A DNA stretch of 64,000 nt from Paramisgurnus dabryanus (GCF_030506205.2 NC_133339.1:5427801-5491800), one strand, 5' to 3'. Shown: positions 45,377 to 57,062, counted from the first letter of the stretch. Notes: generated by a model not told the origin, from the letters alone. A program made the numbers and translations.

Positions 45377-47730
45377 TGTCACGGAGTAACTAGACGGGGC
45401 GGAACCGAAAGGAGAGTGAAGAGGTTCCGCCCGGACCGGTTTGTACAGACACCGGCACTTCCGGGTTTCCCGGGAATCCCCGCAATCGCTGAAACAAGGC
45501 ACAGCTGTGTGAGCGACGTGGCGAGCGATGATTGGGCTCGCCACGCTATGGAGGAGGATATAAAGAGAGAAAGTAGAAGTTACTTTTGTTGAGTTCGGTT
45601 GTGTTGGACGGACGCTGCGAGTGCCTGCTGGGTTGAGTCATTTAGGCGCTGGAGTAAACCACGGTTGACACATTCTGGGTTCTGTGGAGAGAGAGAGAGA
45701 ACCGTTCAAAGCCAAGTGAGGGTGAGCATTGGAGTTGAACGAACACATTGACACCTTTGTTATTGTTGTGTCTGCATGAAGGACTGGGTGAGCCGCATTG
45801 AAGACGTTGTTTACATTGGAGTATGCCCTGGAAAAGGAGGAAATAAGAAGAGAGAGATTGATTAGAGACTTTCCAGCCGTGAGTAACAGCAAATCAGTGA
45901 TGAATGTTGAATACTTACATTATTAAAGGAGAGTGTAACTTGTTTATGAGCGGCCCCACCAGGTGTGTAGTAGGTGGGCAAGCTGAAAGATGTGCATTGT
46001 GCCGACGCTGGACAGCGAGGGTTTCGAACCCGGTTGAGACACCGCACGGCGTAGCAAAGTATGATCACACTCCCCTATTCAGGCATAGTCCCGCCAGGAG
46101 AGGAGTACGGACCCTAACCTATTCACTGGAGTGTGTGCTGTGCAACGTGTGAGTGATCTATTTGACGTGAGTACACAAAGCTTTTGTAGTGTTGTGCCGT
46201 GTCCTTGTTGTTCGTACTCACCTCAGGAGGGATTGAACCCCTGTGGAGACTATCGGGAGCCCCTACGACGGTGGATGCCCAGCCAAACAAATTACGCCCT
46301 GTAACTGTGCCTAGCAGGAGCTCGACGGAACCGGCAAGTAAGGTACTGTGAGGAATCCCGTAGCTACACCGTGCCGCCTAGCAGCAGAGGAAGTGCTAAG
46401 GGTGGCTACACGTACGTTGTGTGTGAGACAAATGTATACTAAATACTGCCTTTTCGTCTAGATCTTCGCCTGCCTTAGGGAAGAGGACGTGTGGTCATTG
46501 GCCGCCTGAAATACAATCAACGGGACGTTGTTGTGTCAGCCCCAGCCGAGTGCCGGAAAAGGCCCTTCCCGCCCCCCTGCTGAAATAGATGGTGATGGTG
46601 ACGTATGGGTTTCAGTTTCTGTTGTACTCCTGTGCCTAGTTGACGATTCGCTGACTCACAGCCCTAGAGGGCCCGTATAGAGAGAGATACTTATGTCATC
46701 ACGAGCTAAAGCTAACTTACCCAGCAACGACTCTCAGCCGTAGAAGGGCTGTATAAAGAAAGATACTTACGTCATCACGAGCTAAAGCTAACTTACCCAG
46801 CAACGACTCACAGCCCTAGAAGGCTTGAATAGAAAAAGATACTTACGTCATCACGAGCTAAAGCTAACTTACCCAGCAACGACTCACAGCCCTAGAAGGC
46901 CTGAATAGAGAAAGATACTTACGTCATCACGAGTTAAAGCTAACTTACCCAGCAACGACTCTCAGCCCTAGAACGCCTGTGTAGAGAAAGATACTTACGT
47001 CATTACGAGCTAAAGCTAACTTACCCAGCAACGACTCACAGCCCTAGAAGGCCTGTATAGAGAAAGATAGGTACGTCATCACGAGCTAAAGCTAACTTAC
47101 CCAGCAACGACTCACAGCCCTAGAAGGCCTGTATAGAGAAAGAGCTAGAGTTGATTTACGCAGTGACGACTCGAAATCCTAGAAACCTGTAGAGGAAGAA
47201 AATACTCACCTGTGTGCGAACCGAAGTTAAAGTCCCTTGACCCGCTCCAGAGGCTTAGTGAGAAAGAGATACGTACCTTGCCTCGAGTCCCGGCCAAATC
47301 CACTCCATACAATCCAGGCACCTAGAAGGAAGGAGTTGTTCGAATCTCGTCCAACGTAGAACTTACTTTGTGTTTATTCTGCCCTCAGGAGCAACGAGGC
47401 GCGCCACGGGAAGCCTTTCCACGCAGGAGGTGGGCCGTGGACGAAGGAGCTCCGCCAAGCCCTTGCACTGCTATCACCTGGTCCCGCAGAGAAGACTTCT
47501 CCCCTCCAACGTCCCTGGCCCCGTAGTGTTCCCCCTGAGGGCGAGAAGTGATATTTTAGATTCCCTTTCCCCACTCCCCATTATCTTTTAAATAATTTAA
47601 ATAAAGTTTACTGTTTTATTGTACTTATCTCTCGTTGTTTGGTCATTGGGGTGCTTTTGGGACCTCCTCGAGGTGGAACTTGGGAAGGAGCGAGACGCAC
47701 ACAGTCGGTGGTCCGCTCCGACCTGTGACA
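45377..47730 (+). mobile_element. Solo long LTR (2354 bp), copy 1
   Basis: TGTCACGGAGTAAC...CGACCTGTGACA with GAGG duplicated at 45373-45376 and 47731-47734. TATAAA lies at 45559-45564 and AATAAA at about 47600. The end block GGTCATTGGGGTG...GGGACCTCCTCGAGGTGGAA is shared with 49475-49530 (inverse) and 62811-62840. No internal region is attached, so it is a solo LTR. The 4-bp duplication and TG/CA ends fit retroviral-type integration. Family assignment is open. Confidence 0.8.
46660..47150 (+). repeat. Tandem array of about 76-bp units in LTR copy 1
   Basis: Six to seven units contain AGCAACGACTC(A/T)CAGCCCTAG, TAGAGAAAGATACTTACGTC and ACGAGCTAAAGCTAACTTACCC. Confidence 0.88.
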
Positions 47731-47810
47731 GAGGCATATAAATAAGTGCAGTGAGAAACCAGAAGGCGTGGTTGACTTGGGGCTAACTTATTTCCGAACG
47801 GATTAAATGC

Positions 47811-48221
47811 ATGCCTTCTAAAGAGTCGGAAGGCCCTGTTGATCCGGCGATCACATGGGCTGAAGGAGACGAACGGAAGGAAGTTGTTTTTCCACAGAAC
47901 ACCATGGGTGAGACGGAGTGTTTGGGCGTTTGGACCAGCAAGTGGATATATGCATCTTGTGAATTCGCTAAGCGAACTAGACAATCCGGATACAACTACC
48001 TGATCAGGTTTGCAAGTACGAAGTCTTTCAGGAGAAAGTTATACTTACCAGTGTCAGTACCCGATCCGTGCCGGCTGCCCAATCCGCAGAAGCTCAACGT
48101 GTTTTACGACAGTTTACAACCCTACCTGATCTGTTCTACGCATGTGCGACAACCGGAGTTTAAAAATAGTGAAGAAATGCGTCATATAACAACACCGGCG
48201 AACATATGGAGGCTAAGGTAA
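47811..48221 (+). CDS. Unrecognised 136-codon ORF downstream of an LTR TATA box
   Basis: The ATG is at 47811. An upstream ATG at 47807 in another frame ends after four codons. The product (MPSKESEGPVDPAITWAEGD ... HITTPANIWRLR) has mixed composition and no low-complexity or repeat. I recognise no domain, signal peptide or membrane segment. It stops at 48219-48221, overlapping a consensus donor AAG|GTAAGT, so it may be a first exon that continues elsewhere. CATATAAATAAG, about 70 bp upstream, belongs to the older LTR, which could act as promoter. It may be a retroelement 5' ORF, a captured host exon or a chance frame. Confidence 0.35.
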   Translation: MPSKESEGPVDPAITWAEGDERKEVVFPQNTMGETECLGVWTSKWIYASCEFAKRTRQSGYNYLIRFASTKSFRRKLYLPVSVPDPCRLPNPQKLNVFYDSLQPYLICSTHVRQPEFKNSEEMRHITTPANIWRLR

Positions 48222-48451
48222 GTGACGGAAATGTTCGTTCAAAAGTTTTTAATGCAGATATACAGGCGTCTTTATGCATAAACAAGGTCACTAAGACAAA
48301 ATATACAGTTGTAGTAACCTGGAGTATCCACTAGGGGTCAGTGTTAGTTTAATCCCAAGAGAAAAACGGAAAATGACATTTGGAAGAGCAAAATGATGAT
48401 AACTACTTTACGAGGAGAAGAAGAGTCTAAAACACAGGTAGAAGAGTAACC
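48222..48451. other. Spacer between ORF and Gypsy gag
   Basis: No feature is certain. The 5' boundary of the Gypsy element lies somewhere here. Confidence 0.3.
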
Positions 48452-48965
48452 ATGGCTATAGGAATGATTGGCTCATTAGTAGCATTTAAATTTGATTCAA
48501 GAACAAAGAAGCCAACAGAGACTGTAACTGAGTATGTGGCAGAGTTAAGACGTTTAGCACAAGATTGTAATTACGGCACAACATTAGATCAAATGCTGAG
48601 AGACCGCCTTGTTTGTGGCATAGAGGAGGATCGAATTCAAAGACGATTACTTTCAGAGCCTAATCTGACATTTGAAACTGCTTTTAAAATTGCATTAGCC
48701 TCCGAAGCAGCTAACAAAATGTGCTAGATTTACAAAGTAAATCCAACATGCAAACATGCAACAGCGTCAGGTTTAAGGCAAGGAAACCAGGTCATGAAAT
48801 AAGAGAGGAGACAGGTGAACAAAAAGAAACTAAAGCATGCTACAGGTGCCATGGAAAAGGTCACATGCCCAATGAATGTAGATTTAAAAAGGACACATGT
48901 TATGTTTGCGGTAAAATTGGTCATATCGCCAGGGCCTGTCGTAATAAAGGTAAACACAGAGGGGA
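48452..48965 (+). pseudogene. Gypsy gag, capsid end and two zinc knuckles
   Basis: 48452-48727 gives KFDSRTKKPTETVTEYVAEL and RDRLVCGIEEDRIQRRLLSE, a retrotransposon gag capsid signature, ending at TAG. In the next frame CYRCHGKGHMPNEC and CYVCGKIGHIARAC are two CX2CX4HX4C knuckles at about 48838-48942. The N-terminus is missing. Confidence 0.85.
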
Positions 48966-49067
48966 CGAGATGTCACCGAAAAGAGAGGAAAAAGTATGTG
49001 GCCGTATAAAGCATTTAATGTCAGTGAAAGTAATTAAGAAAGTGACGAAGCAGAGGAAACGTTCACT

Positions 49068-49438
49068 TTGGCATGTGTTAAAACTGATTCAGGAAAAAAA
49101 GTCAAGCCTTTTACTGTTGAATTACAAGTGGAGGACAGACCTGTAAATTTTGAAATTGATACAGGATGCAGCGTAAGTCTGATGAATGAAGGAATGTTCA
49201 AAGACATTTGGAAAAACTCAAAAGCTCCTAAACTAAGATCTTCAAAAATCAAGTTAAGAACGTATACAGGAGAAGCACTAGAGATAGTGGGTGTGGCTGA
49301 TGTTCATGTACAGTATCAAGAGCACAAGAAGAAAATGCCACTTGTTATAGTGAAAGGATCAGGACCATGCTTACTGGGTACAGCCTGGCTGGAAGAAATT
49401 CAGCTACCATGGAGTGAGATAAAATTGGTACAGTCTGA
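49068..49438 (+). pseudogene. Gypsy aspartic protease
   Basis: VNFEIDTGCSVSLMNEG carries the DTG active site; LLGTAWLEEIQLPW follows, as in Gypsy pol before RT. The frame runs into the LTR insertion at SD|V and continues exactly in frame at 52098 once the LTR and one CTGA are set aside. Confidence 0.82.
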
Positions 49439-52097
49439 TGTCACGGCCAGGGGCGGACCCAAATATACTAAAGGTCACACCCCTCTCAACTCTTCCACCT
49501 CGAGGAGTTTCCCAAGACCACCCCAATGACCAGACAGACGAGTATACTACGTTTAAAATAAACTTTATTTAAATATTTAAAAAGGGGAAAGGGAAAGGGC
49601 AAGGTTAAAAACTAATGGGGCTTCTTCTGCCCTCCAGGGCCACTCGAGACAAGGACCGGGGACAGGGGCTCCTTATGGCACTGGTCCTAGAACCCGTGGC
49701 GCACTCCGCTTCTTCCTGGAGGCAGAATCAAGAACAGAAAGGTTATCACAATGTGCTTCGATGCGAATTTTACTGCTGCTCTAATCCCCCGTCTTCTCTC
49801 TCTCTCCTCTGGCTTAGGTTCGTTGTTCTGCGGACGCTACTGAAGCAGAGATCGTTAGTGGAGCGTGCAGGGAAACAACTCACAACACTGGGGTTTCTCA
49901 TTCACAAGGGCATTCGTCGAGACACAGGCACGTGGTTGCTGTAGACACCGGTCAATAACACTTCACAAAGGTAGGTTACTCACAACACTGGAGGTCTTCG
50001 TTCACACAGAGCTTTCCTTGAGACACAGGTAAGTGGTTGCTGTAAGCACAGGTCAATAATACTTCACAGAGGTAAGTTACTCACAACACTGGGGATCTTC
50101 GTTCACACAGAGCTTTCCTTGAGACACAGGTAAGTGGTTGCTGTAAGCACAGGTCAATAATACTTCACAGAGGTAAGTTACTCACAACACTGGGGATCTT
50201 CGTTCACACAGAGCTTTCCTTGAGACACAGGTAAGTGGTTGCTGTAAGCACAGGTCAATAATACTTCACAGAGGTAAGTTACTCACAACACTGGGGATCT
50301 TCGTTCACACAGAGCTTTCCTTGAGACACAGGTAAGTGGTTGCTGTAAGCACAGGTCAAAAATACTTCAGAGGTAAGTTACTCACAACACTGGGGATCTT
50401 CGTTCACACAGAGCTTTCCTTGAGACACAGGTAAGTGGTTGCTGTAAGCACAGGTCAATAATACTTCACAGAGGTAAGTTACTCACAACACTGGGGATCT
50501 TCGTTCACACAGAGCTTTCCTTGAGACACAGGTAAGTGGTTGCTGTAAGCACAGGTCAAAAATACTTCAGAGGTAAGTTACTCACAACACTGGGGATCTT
50601 CGTTCACACAGAGCTTTCCTTGAGACACAGGTAAGTGGTTGCTGTAAGCACAGGTCAATAATACTTCACAGAGGTAAGTTACTCACAACACTGGGGATCT
50701 TCGTTCACACAGAGCTTTCCTTGAGACACAGGTAAGGGGTTGCTGTAAGCACAGGTCAATAATACTTCACAGAGGTAAGTTACTCACAACACTGGGGATC
50801 TTCGTTCACACAGAGCTTTCCTTGAGACACAGGTAAGTGGTTGAAACAGTGGGCTTTCGCTACAACGTCGGTGCACCGTGTTCCTTCACCCGTCCACTCA
50901 ACTTATCGGGCGTCGTAGGGACTGATGGGTCCAGTGGCACGGAGCCGAACGCTTCCCGAACTCCCCCTCTTGGTTCCACGACCGGGGTCCCGAGTTGGGG
51001 CGAACTTTCGTTGAGGCTCCGCCACCACGAGCTTCTGTTGGATAGGTCGAACACACACACAACTATGACCCTCAGTCCACACAGTGTACTTCCAAAAATA
51101 CTCACTCCTATCCACCACTGGGTTTCACCACTGCCGCTCTGTCGAAGAGTGAAGCTCTCTCAAACACCCGGGGCCAAGGCCGAATTTCACTCTCTCCGTA
51201 GGACTCGGGCCACAACAGATGTAAACCTCTCACAATTCGTCCGAGGCCGGGTGGTTTGGTCGCTACAAGCACAGCATACACACAGCAATCACGGCACAGC
51301 ACCAAGTAATAAGTGTAACTCACCCACGACACTCTTCTACACACTTCACGTGAATATTAAATATGGACTTAGCCACCAGGCTTCGATTCCCTCGAGAGGA
51401 TAGCGGAGCGTTGTTTTGGTCACCGGTTGAGAGTAGGCTTATAATACTCACAGCCCCGATGTGTTGTTGGTTATTTCTCTGGCTCACCCACGCTTTCTTG
51501 TCCCGCAGGGCCACTGAACGATGCGTAGACGGCGCTTCCTATACAAAGGTTTCGTCCGTGTTTCCGTCAACCCACGGCTCGCCCACTCTTCCCTCTCCGG
51601 TGGGGCCAGGGACCTCAAACACAAGAAAGACACACACCAAGCAACTCCTCTTCGGAATATCACACGATGAACCCAAAGGTAGTTACTCACTCTTTGTTGT
51701 CAATTGCCTCCTGTATCTATAATCCCGTTGGCTCTGTATCTTGTTCACTCACGAGTGTAAAACTCTCCCAATCTTCTTTCGCTAGCTGTCTCTCCTTCCT
51801 TTACTTCCCCGAAGGCACGATTAAGTCAGCACAAGCGTCTGCAAAGCAGCAACACAACGCACACAAAGTACATACCAAGCACACGTTTGATGTCTTCAAA
51901 GGTCTTTATATTCTCTACCTCTTCTCCTCATCAGCCTATCAGCAACCGCTGTGTAAATTATCCCCACCTGGGCGAAATCAGGCTTGATTTCGTCTTCGGG
52001 GAAACCCCGGAATTCCGGTGTTCAGAGTAAAGCGTCCGGGCGGAACCATCGTCTTCCACGCTTTTGGTTCCGCCCTTACAAACCGTCACCTGTGACA
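49439..52097 (-). mobile_element. Solo long LTR (2659 bp), copy 2, minus orientation
   Basis: The ends on the plus strand are TGTCACGGCCAGGGG and CACCTGTGACA. CTGA is duplicated at 49435-49438 and 52098-52101. In minus orientation it begins GGGCGGAACCAAAAG and ends like the LTR at 47640-47730, so it is the same family as copies 1 and 3. It holds a tandem array unlike that of copy 1. Confidence 0.85.
49877..50845 (-). repeat. Tandem array of about 100-bp units in LTR copy 2
   Basis: Ten units contain CTCACAACACTGGGGATCTT, CGTTCACACAGAGCTTTCC and TTGAGACACAGGTAAGTGG. Units 3-10 are nearly identical, a sign of recent expansion; units 1-2 are more diverged. Confidence 0.92.
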
Positions 52098-52555
52098 CTG
52101 ATGTGAAGACATTACAAGAAGTACTGTCTAAGCATGATGAAGTATTTAAAGAGGAGCTAGGAACTTTAAAGGGTACTACTGCTACACTTCATGTGCCGGC
52201 TGATGCTAGCCCAAGATTTTTTAGACCTAGATCTGTACCATACCCCTTAAAAACTAAGGTGGAAGAAGAAATTAAGCGACTGCTGCAAAACAAAATTATC
52301 TCACCGGTAAATATGCAGAATGGGCCGCTTCATCTCGTTCCTATCCTAAAACCAGATGGCAATATAAGATTATGTGGTGACTTTAAACTTAAAGTCAATA
52401 GAGTGTCAACCTTAGAACAATTTCCTATACCAAGAGTGGAAGATCTGTCTGCTCGATTGGATGGAGGTAAGCAGTTTACAAAGTTGGACATGAGTCACGC
52501 ATACCAACAAATTGTTATGGATGACAACTCTAAGAAGTATCTGCCTGTAAACACT
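52098..52555 (+). pseudogene. Gypsy reverse transcriptase, N-terminal half
   Basis: DVKTLQEVLSKHDEVFKEEL, RFFRPRSVPYPLKTKVEEEI, PDGNIRLCGDFKLKVN and FTKLDMSHAYQQI are the fingers and first catalytic Asp of Gypsy RT. It ends at KKYLPVNT, where LINE sequence begins; the YXDD motif is lost. Confidence 0.85.
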
Positions 52556-52631
52556 TTTAACTCCTTATTCCAGTTGTCTTGCCAGATATTTATAACAGAT
52601 TTCCTTATAATGCACTTAGCTTCAGCTTTGC

Positions 52632-52990
52632 TTATGGAATCTTTATGTCAACTTCATCCTTATTTAATCCAGTCTTTGCCAGTTTATCCACGATCTCATT
52701 TCCCTCAACTCCAACATGAGCTGGTACCCATAAAAAAGTTATATTTTTGTCTAGTGGATTTATTCTGTACAAAATTTGTAATATGTCATGTAAGATATCT
52801 TGTCTTGTATCTGACTTTCCACTTTTCAAGCTGCACAAAGCTGAGAATGAATCAGAGCATATAACTATATCCTTAATATTAGAGTCTTCCACCCATATAA
52901 TTGCTATGAATATTGCCATGAGTTCTGTTGTAAATACTGATATGTCATTAGATAGCCTTTTAACAGTACTCTGCTCAATATGAGGTATAT
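52632..52990 (-). pseudogene. LINE RNase H, C-terminal part
   Basis: TTELMAIFIAIIWVED (Glu), IVICSDSFSALCSLKSG (Asp) and LWVPAHVGVEGNEIVDKLAK (His and Asp) form a complete RNase H signature. The N-terminal strand (IFTYGSKNPQSGYTAAAI, first Asp changed to Tyr) is on the far side of the transposon at 55490-55560. Confidence 0.82.
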
Positions 52991-55489
52991 ATATGTGACC
53001 AGTCACGGAAAGTAGGGACACAAGTCGGATCTGGGCATTTTGAGTTATTCACAGATTCTGAAAGTGCAGTTTCTAAGCTTTCCAACGATGTGTAACACAT
53101 GGAAATCTGATAAGATTTGGAGAAGTTGTGGCCATTTGAATATAGGAACTAAGAAATACTCAAACCGAGAAAATCGAGACGAAAGGGACTCTTCTTTCCA
53201 GCTGGGGGAGACAATAGGGCTCATTTACATCTCATTTAGCTAAGCCATACCCCCTGTAAAGCCGTTTTGAGATGTTCTAGCATCATATGTAGTATTTTAT
53301 GACCAAATGACAACATGCAAAAATAAACATGACTCTTTTTACCTTTGTGGGGATCACAAGTCGAATCTAGTCTGTTTTAGATTATCCAATGACCATTTTT
53401 CTCCACAAATGCGTATAATCCGTGAAATATAGATTGTTTACATCAGATTTCGCATGAATGTCTGGTAATACAATATAATATACAATCTGAAGACTATTTA
53501 AATCGTAACATGTAAGGGTATATGAGCTCACACTCCGTTAAACACATGAACCCGCCTTCAAAGTTTGTATTTAAAATAGGGAAGCAGTATAATAGATCAT
53601 CCAAACAGCGCCGTCGAAAACGTGACAATAGGCTTGTTTGAGATGCAGCTTGCCTCGCCTGAAATATAGGCGAGAGTAGCCGGCTGCAGTGAGGGGAGGA
53701 GTAAAAAAAGTGGAGGCAAGCCGGACGCTTCATGAATCTCGCAGTGTTGTTGACTGCAAACGTCAGCAATGGAAGAGATCGCGTTCGCGTATTTTATCGC
53801 GGATTAAATAGATGCAACTGAAAAACCAACAAATGCATTTACATTAAGATGTTTATAAGGAGAATCAACAAAGCTGAACTGTTCATTATTGGAAAAGGCT
53901 TCTTAGTAAATGTTAGGATGTAATCTAAGTCTAGACGTAATACAAATTCGTTTCTGTGTGAAATATAAACAGCACACTGTACAAATAATACAACACCAAT
54001 ACAAAAGTTTAGAGGAATTTATTAATAATATAAATGTCATAAGTCAAGAACAAGTTGAATAAATATAAAAACTACTGCAGGAAGTGGAGTTTTTAGAATT
54101 AAAAAGTCATCAGCTGACATTCCCGGGCAAATCAGCATTAAGCTATGTCGTCAGCAAGTCTTTTCCCATCGTGCTTTTCGTCAACGCAGTCGGTGGAGAG
54201 CAACTGCGCTCGGCTGTAGAATCCGACGAGCCCGCCTCTCCATCGCGAGAGTTATTTTGTACACGTCAGCGTGACATCAGAGCAAGTCGGACGTAAGTCG
54301 GACACTTTTCTAACCGGAATGCATCTTGCGCTGATCACCGGTGATCGATTCTGCGCAGAATTTGCTCATCTCAAACAAGCCTATCCTTTAGAGAGGTTAC
54401 CAATGGCTCGCTCGTTCCTCCATCAGCCAATGACTTCATGGAAAATATTGATAGACAAAACATGTAGCCAATTATATGAAGAATACAACTATATCTGTGT
54501 AACTTCTGTGTGTTTGGACTCATGCTGCGCTGCAAGAACTGAAATACAGATGACGTCAAAGTACCGCGAGAGCGAGTCGAAATTAAACTACTCCGTAAGA
54601 TTTCTTGAAAAGCTCTCGCGGTACTTTGACGTCATCCGACTGCGGCGCCGCATAAAGTCAGTGACGCGGCTGACGTACGATGCGGCTGACTGTTATTTGT
54701 TCCGCCCCAGCTTCTTTTATTTTTCTTTTGTTTTGTGCGCCCGAGCTTTACAGTCTGGGGAGACGCAGGCTATAAGTTTGAAAAAAAAAAAAAACTTAGC
54801 AAACATGTCTGAGGAACAGGGCAGCGCGTCACTACAGTCACGTGACTTCACGCTCGAGCCGGAAGAGAAGACAATGCTGAATAAAGTCGTAATTCTGCTA
54901 TTTTTGGACCAAACTGTATTTTCGATGCATCAACACAATCTTACTGACCCACTGATGTCACATGGACTACTTTGATGATGTTTTTATTAACTTTCTGGAC
55001 ATGGAAACCATACATAGATTTTCAATGAAGGGGAAAGCTCTCGGACTAAATCTAACGATAAAACATCTTAAACTGTGTTCCGAAGATGAACGGAGGTCTT
55101 CCGAGTTTAGAATGACATAAGGGTGAGTCATTAATTACATTATTTTCATTTTTGGGCGAACTATCCTTATTTAGTAGTCACGCTGTTCCCTTTGGGGGCG
55201 GAGGCGAAAACAAAAGCTTATACAGTATGTAAATATACACACAGACAATGACGCCCCCCGCTGCACGCTAGAATCTCCGGAAAAACAAGCCTATTTTAGC
55301 CGCAAAATGTACGCTTTTAAATATACAAAAACTGCTATCTTAAACATGGAGAGGCTTCTTCGTGATCTCAACTAACAGATTCTGCAATAAAACGAAAATC
55401 ACAAATTTCGAAAAAAAAACTTTGTTTCTCATTTTCTCGAAACTTGTGCTGCCGACTTGAGTCCCTGGTTTCCGTGACGGGTCACATAT
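52991..55489. mobile_element. DNA transposon (2.5 kb) inside the LINE
   Basis: Terminal inverted repeats ATATGTGACCAGTCACGGAAA...GGGACACAAGTCGG and, at right, the complement of ATATGTGACCCGTCACGGAAA...GGGACTCAAGTCGG. Removing it joins YTAAAI to YIPHIEQ of the LINE RNase H. I could not fix the target duplication because the site is TATATA-rich. No transposase was recognised. 53281-53510 matches 14145-14430 inside the TTAA element. The 234-codon ORF at 54271-54975 spans a palindrome and is not credited. Confidence 0.8.
54549..54636. promoter_or_regulatory. 25-bp perfect hairpin with a CRE palindrome in each arm
   Basis: The arms 54549-54573 and 54612-54636 are exact reverse complements, separated by 38 bases. 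Each arm contains TGACGTCA (54551-54558, 54627-54634), the full CREB/ATF site, followed by AAAGTACCGCGAGAG. Whether it binds CREB is untested. Confidence 0.6.
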
Positions 55490-55774
55490 TGCTGCTGCTG
55501 TATACCCAGATTGAGGATTCTTAGACCCATATGTGAATATCTGAACACTATTGTTATAGTTTTGATTCAAATAATTTGCCACTGTTATATCCATAGGTAG
55601 ATACCTATCCTTTTCATTCTTTATAATGTTTAATTATAGATCCACTAATGGCATTCCATACAGCCAAGGGGGTAAAATTGGTAGACTTACTGTATGGCTC
55701 ATGACTATACCATCTATTCCAATATCTTTGGCAACTTGATCAGCCTTCCATCCAAAACTATTTAAACTTGCATA

Positions 55775-56864
55775 CTAATGCTCCCAACATTCTTTTAATA
55801 CATCTTTTACTGGATGAGCATCTGTATGTCCCTTTACGGAGCACCAATATGCCATTTTCAGCTTAATTTTCCTAATTTCTAACGGCATTTCTGCCATTTC
55901 AACCTGCAGAGCAGAAATTGGAGATGTTCTAAATGCCCCACATGCTATTCTCAGTGCCTGGGATTGTACTCCATTTACTTTCTTTAGCATGGAAGGCGCT
56001 GCTGAACTGTATACTATGCCACCATAATCAATAATTGGCCTTATCACTGCACAGTAAATTCTCTTTAAAGAATAACGAGTTGCCCCCCAGTCTACTCCTG
56101 CCAGACACCTGAGAACATTAACTCCCTTTTTACATTTTTCAACTACTTTCTTGATGTGTGACGCAAAAGTAAGTCTAGAATCCATCCATATCCCAAGGAA
56201 CCTAAGTTCTAAGACCTGTTCTAATACCTTATCATATAACTTGAGTTTAGTACTTGGTAATTTCTTTTTCTTAGAGGACATATTACTTTTGTTTTTTCCA
56301 CAGACATTCTTAAGCTCCAGCTATTAGCCTATTTTTCCACTTCTATGATGGCTTTCTGCATACAGCTTGACACATTTCTTCCCCGTTTCCACAATGCACC
56401 ATCATATTCATACAGAGATTTTCCAATACCTTGTCCAACTTTGGAAAAGATATCATTAATCATGATATTAAACAATACTGGACTTCACAAACTTCCTTGT
56501 GGTGTGCCATTATCAATTGAAACAATCCTAGAGTAACTTGTCCCAACCCTTACTTGAATGGTCCTTTTTAGCAGAAAATCCATTATCCAATTATATATTT
56601 TTCCTTTAATGCCCATCTTTTCTAATTTAATTAAAAGTCCTCTCTCCATAACATGTCGTAAGCCTTTTCAACATCAAAAAATACTCCAACTAATACTTCT
56701 TTATTTACCATTGCCTTTCTGATTTCAGATTCTAAACATATAACTGAATCCATAGTACTACGTCCTTTTCTAAATCCGCTCTGATGTGGGAACACAGAAG
56801 ATTTCCCTTTTTCTATAACATAATTTAATCTGCCTATTACCATCCTTTCCATTAACTTACACAT
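55775..56864 (-). pseudogene. LINE reverse transcriptase
   Basis: CKLMERMVIGRLNYVIEKG, QSGFRKGRSTMDSVICLE and GVFFDVEKAYDMLW (first Asp) lie at 56864-56631. NGTPQGSL then a TGA lies near 56490. The YADD position reads YEYD near 56410, so the catalytic pair is damaged. The thumb and connection (FLGIWMDSRLTFASHIKKVV, IRPIIDYGGIVYSSA, RIACGAFRTSP) are open from 56281 to 55775. Confidence 0.82.
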
Positions 56865-57062
56865 ATTTGATGTCGAAGCAATGGGTCTATAACTAGATGC
56901 TAACGAATGATTCTTCCCAGGTTATGCAATTGGAATTATTACACCATGTTTCCATGAAGAGGGAAGTTTACCCATTTCCCATATCTTATTGAACAGTAGT
57001 AACATAAAATTCAGGGACACATCTGAAAGATGTTTGATCATTTCATAACATATATCGTCCTT

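Larger units (their letters stand above)
48452..52555 (+). mobile_element. Second Gypsy retrotransposon fragment (gag to RT)
   Basis: gag with two CCHC knuckles, protease and the first half of RT on the plus strand. It is interrupted by a solo LTR at 49439-52097 and cut off at 52555 by an I-type LINE. It is a different lineage from the chromovirus at 23149: the sequence is AT-richer and gag has two knuckles. A related 5' end (LTR, primer binding site, gag start) lies at 60373-60848. Confidence 0.85.

Noticed and set aside
49877..50845. Ten near-identical units considered as a CRISPR-like array
   Set aside because: Direct tandem repeats without spacers, inside an LTR.
50837..51403. 188-codon ORF in LTR copy 2
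   Set aside because: Antisense to the LTR, GC-rich, no domain and overlapped by similar open frames on the other strand.
54271..54975. 234-codon ORF inside the DNA transposon
   Set aside because: Crosses a perfect hairpin and a poly(A) run, has no recognisable domain and no conserved counterpart; likely chance.
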